A DNA stretch of 64,000 nucleotides. It comes from Clostridia bacterium. Its GTDB lineage: Bacteria > Bacillota > Clostridia > Oscillospirales > RGIG577. The notes under the pieces were generated by a model. The model was not told the DNA's origin. It saw nothing but the letters and a program-made list of their open reading frames with translations, and ran no database searches. Below are positions 61,776 to 64,000 of this stretch, in pieces. A program made the position numbers and the translations under genes. The number at the start of each line of letters is the position of its first letter. Within the stretch, counting starts at the first letter, position 1. The stretch lies in NCBI GenBank assembly GCA_017405765.1, contig JAFQZS010000050.1, positions 18,688 to 82,687 of the forward strand, given 5' to 3'.

Positions 61776-61831
61776 AGAATCAATAAGTTTTAACTTAATT
61801 CTTTTAAAAAAACAAAGGCAGGTGCAAAAAA

Positions 61832-63793
61832 ATGCGATATGAAAATCTTTTTAAGTCTATAAAGGTGGGCAAGCTGAAAATCAAGAACAGAATTGTGCTT
61901 ACCGGCTTGGCTACGGCCTTGTCGAACTACGACGGCTCTGTTTCCGACGATATCGTTGAATATTTCAAGGTGCGCGCGCGCGGCGGCGCAGGACTTTTAT
62001 ATACCGAGTTCTGCCGTATCGACAAGGACGGCCTCGGCAGTATGAACCAGCTCGGCGCGTACAACCTCCAGCTTGCGGGCGGACTCAGAAAGATTGCCGA
62101 GGGCGTTCACCGCTTCGACGCAAAGATATTTTTGCAGCTCCACCACGCGGGCAGCATGTCAAAGGCGATGTATACCGGCATACAGCCCGTCGCTCCCAGC
62201 GTTATCGCTATGCCCGGCACCCCCGCTCCGAGAGAGCTTACCGTGCCTGAAATCCAGGAGATAATAGAAAAGTTCATCCTCGGCGCAAAGGCCGCCATGT
62301 ACGCTAATTTCGACGGCGTGGAGGTACACTGTGCGCACGGTTATCTTTTAAATCAGTTCGTAAGCCCCTATCTCAATCAGCGCACCGACGAATACGGCGG
62401 AAGCCTTGAGAACCGTTTAAGGATAGTTAAAGAGATAATGGAAGGCATAAGAAAGCTTGCGGGCCCCTCCTTCCCCATCTCCGTTCGCATCTCGGCGGAC
62501 GACCTGTTGGGCGAAAAGGGAATGCAGATAGAAGAAGCCAAGAAGATGGCCGTTCTTTTGGAAAGCTACGGCGCAAATATCATAAGCGTATCGGCCGGAA
62601 ACGGCCTTGCTCCCCAGGGCGTTATCGCGCCTGCGTTTTTTGACCAGGGCTGGCTTATTCCGCTTGCAGAGGGCGTAAAGTCCGTTGTTAAAATCCCCGT
62701 TATCGGCGTAAGCCTTATACGCGATTTCGATTATGCCGACAGCCTCGTTGCAGACGGCAAGTGCGATATGGTATCGCTTGCGCGTCCGCAGCTTGCAGAC
62801 CCGAACCTTGTAAATAAGCTGAGAGCAGGCAAGCCCGAGCAGGTGCGCCCCTGCATAGTATGTATGCACTGCGCAAATTCGCTTACACGCGGACGTATAG
62901 AATGCGCCGTAAATCCCACCGTAGGCTACGAGCGCGAATATAAGGAGTATAGAAAGAACGGCGCAGGGCGCAAAGTGGCAGTTGTCGGCGGAGGCCCGGC
63001 AGGCTGCGAGGCGGCGCGTGTGCTTGCTATACGCGGATTTGACGTTACGCTTTTCGAAAAGACTAATAAGCTGGGCGGACAGCTCAATATCGCAAAGCTG
63101 CCCCCGCATAAGTTCAGAATAGAAAATCTCGTAAAGTATTACGAATACAATTTGGAGCGCGTGGGCGTTAAGGTGCGCTTAAATACCGACGCGACGCTCG
63201 ATATACTGAAGGAAACGGACCCCTACGCCGTTGTGCTTGCAACTGGCGGCAAGGACTTCATTCCGCCTTTTATCAAGATAGACCACTCTCTCGCCTGCAC
63301 CGCGAACGATATCCTTTTAGAGAAGGTAAAACTGAACCGCGGCGACAAGGCAGTTATCGTAGGCAGCGGCATGACCGGTATGGAGACTGCTCACTTCCTG
63401 TTAGAGCAGGGCGTCGATGCGACCGTAGTCGAGATGCTGCCCGAGATCGGCATGGCGGCTCCCGGCGCAAATATGCTGTATATAAAGAGATTCCTCTCCG
63501 CTTATGACAATTATCAGGCGATTCCGGGACTCAAGGTATTGTCTGTTGAGAACAACGTAGTAAAGCTTGAAAAGGTAAACACGGGCGATCATCTTGAAAT
63601 GAACGCCGACTGCACGATATTCGCATCCGGCGTAAAGTCGGTAAACGAGCTTGAAGATGCGGTAAAAGAAAACTTTGAAAATGCTTTCGTTATAGGCGAT
63701 GCATACAATATAGGCCAGATCTCTCATGCGGTGCGCGCGGGCTTCACCACGGCATGGCATTTAGACGACGGCTTCAACGTATTTGTCGAATAG
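61832..63793 (+). CDS. FMN/FAD/Fe-S NADH:flavin oxidoreductase (2-enoate / 2,4-dienoyl-CoA reductase family)
   Basis: 653 aa. The N-terminal Old Yellow Enzyme barrel (1-345) has GLATALSNYDGSVSD, FLQLHHAGSMS, the substrate-binding H-x-x-H region GVEVHCAHGYLLNQFVSPYLNQRTDEYGG and VSLARPQLADP. A [4Fe-4S] site follows: CIVCMHC with a fourth Cys in ECAVNP. The C-terminal part has FAD motif VAVVGGGPAGCEAARV and NAD motif VIVGSGMTGMETAHFL. It should reduce activated C=C bonds with NAD(P)H. Relatives include enoate reductase and bile-acid BaiCD/BaiH, so the substrate is open. Single-gene unit. Confidence 0.92.
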   Translation: MRYENLFKSIKVGKLKIKNRIVLTGLATALSNYDGSVSDDIVEYFKVRARGGAGLLYTEFCRIDKDGLGSMNQLGAYNLQLAGGLRKIAEGVHRFDAKIFLQLHHAGSMSKAMYTGIQPVAPSVIAMPGTPAPRELTVPEIQEIIEKFILGAKAAMYANFDGVEVHCAHGYLLNQFVSPYLNQRTDEYGGSLENRLRIVKEIMEGIRKLAGPSFPISVRISADDLLGEKGMQIEEAKKMAVLLESYGANIISVSAGNGLAPQGVIAPAFFDQGWLIPLAEGVKSVVKIPVIGVSLIRDFDYADSLVADGKCDMVSLARPQLADPNLVNKLRAGKPEQVRPCIVCMHCANSLTRGRIECAVNPTVGYEREYKEYRKNGAGRKVAVVGGGPAGCEAARVLAIRGFDVTLFEKTNKLGGQLNIAKLPPHKFRIENLVKYYEYNLERVGVKVRLNTDATLDILKETDPYAVVLATGGKDFIPPFIKIDHSLACTANDILLEKVKLNRGDKAVIVGSGMTGMETAHFLLEQGVDATVVEMLPEIGMAAPGANMLYIKRFLSAYDNYQAIPGLKVLSVENNVVKLEKVNTGDHLEMNADCTIFASGVKSVNELEDAVKENFENAFVIGDAYNIGQISHAVRAGFTTAWHLDDGFNVFVE

Positions 63794-63815
63794 ACTGATA
63801 AAGCGCATCATAAAG

Positions 63816-63855
63816 CGCGGCAGCCGGCCATTTTAGGTCGGCTGCCGCGTCATTT
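63816..63855 (+). terminator. Terminator after the flavin oxidoreductase gene
   Basis: CGCGGCAGCCG / CGGCTGCCGCG stem with a 12-base loop, then TCATTTTAC. Confidence 0.7.
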
Positions 63856-63860
63856 TACTT

Positions 63861-64000
63861 GAGGCCGTCCCGAAAATTGTGTAAACCTCCGATAAGGTGT
63901 AAAATAGAAGCACCATATTGGAGGTTTAATTATGAGCAGCAGAAGAAAACGCAGTTCCGAGGAACGAGCACGGAGGGAGAAAATTCGTGAATTGCTGCAA
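63861..64000 (+). mobile_element. Left end of a probable IS256-family insertion sequence
   Basis: Beginning at about 63861 (GAGGCCGTCCCGAAAATTGT) the sequence resembles the end of IS256-type elements of Firmicutes, and a transposase-like gene starts inside it. The right end is outside the window, so the inverted repeat cannot be checked. Confidence 0.5.
63932..64000 (+). CDS. Transposase N-terminus, probably IS256/mutator type, partial
   Basis: Only 23 codons are in view (MSSRRKRSSEERARREKIRE, then LLQ), open at the window edge. The basic, helical start fits mutator-type transposases. GGAGG lies 9 bp before the ATG. The assignment depends on the flanking terminal sequence as much as on the peptide. 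Confidence 0.5.
   Translation, partial: MSSRRKRSSEERARREKIRELLQ

Overview
The window looks like a chromosomal segment of an anaerobic low- to mid-GC Firmicute of class Clostridia (gut-type, Oscillospiraceae-like). This is an inference from several things. The genome uses GGAGG ribosome sites and TTGACA/TATAAT promoters. It carries an oxygen-independent (cbi-type) cobalamin pathway, a FeoA-FeoB fusion with a FeoB-associated Cys-rich peptide, an ECF-type vitamin transporter beside a type III pantothenate kinase, and an Fe-S containing Old Yellow Enzyme. Species cannot be named from the sequence alone.

Layout. 1-2.5 kb: end of a tRNA t6A dehydratase gene (tcdA), then a nifS-nifU iron-sulfur pair and tRNA-Trp. 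2.6-6.5 kb: an uncharacterised radical SAM protein, a short-chain dehydrogenase with an AraC-type regulator, and two tandemly duplicated cupin genes. 6.6-19 kb (minus strand): the translation/transcription block rpoB-rpoC-L7Ae-rpsL-rpsG-fusA-tuf. 19.4-29.5 kb: glycerol dehydrogenase, rarA, a prolyl-tRNA editing protein, pantothenate uptake (ECF S component) plus coaX, a hairpin-rich repeat-bounded intergenic island, a lipoprotein, a GNAT enzyme, coaBC, and a MoxR ATPase/VWA pair. 29.5-32.3 kb: an isolated serine recombinase and an ammonium channel fused to a P-II domain, behind a leader with tandem terminators.

32.3-52.8 kb is one minus-strand cobalamin operon of 19 genes under a cobalamin riboswitch (52563-52750). 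Reading from the promoter: a lipoprotein cobaltochelatase (CbiK), a NEAT-like lipoprotein, a corrinoid/siderophore-type ABC importer (binding protein, permease, ATPase with an extra C-terminal domain), cbiA, cbiC, cbiD, cbiF, cbiG, cbiH, a cbiJ-cbiE-cbiT triple fusion, cbiB, cobD, cobQ, cobO, cobT, cobU, cobS and cobC. Most neighbours overlap or nearly abut, implying translational coupling. Together they cover cobalt insertion, most corrin-ring methylations, amidation, adenosylation, aminopropanol attachment and lower-ligand loading. The C20 methyltransferase (cbiL) and the genes making sirohydrochlorin are not here.

52.8-58 kb: iron uptake (feoAB plus its small partner) with a MarR regulator whose palindromic operator covers its own promoter, an isochorismatase-family hydrolase, and an SLC13-like permease. 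58.1-61.5 kb: an unfamiliar two-gene unit consisting of a coiled-coil protein and a large zinc-ribbon/coiled-coil/one-TM protein ending in a DUF6273-like domain, preceded by two long near-identical palindromes. 61.8-63.8 kb: a flavin/Fe-S enoate reductase-type enzyme. The right edge enters what looks like an IS256-type transposase gene.
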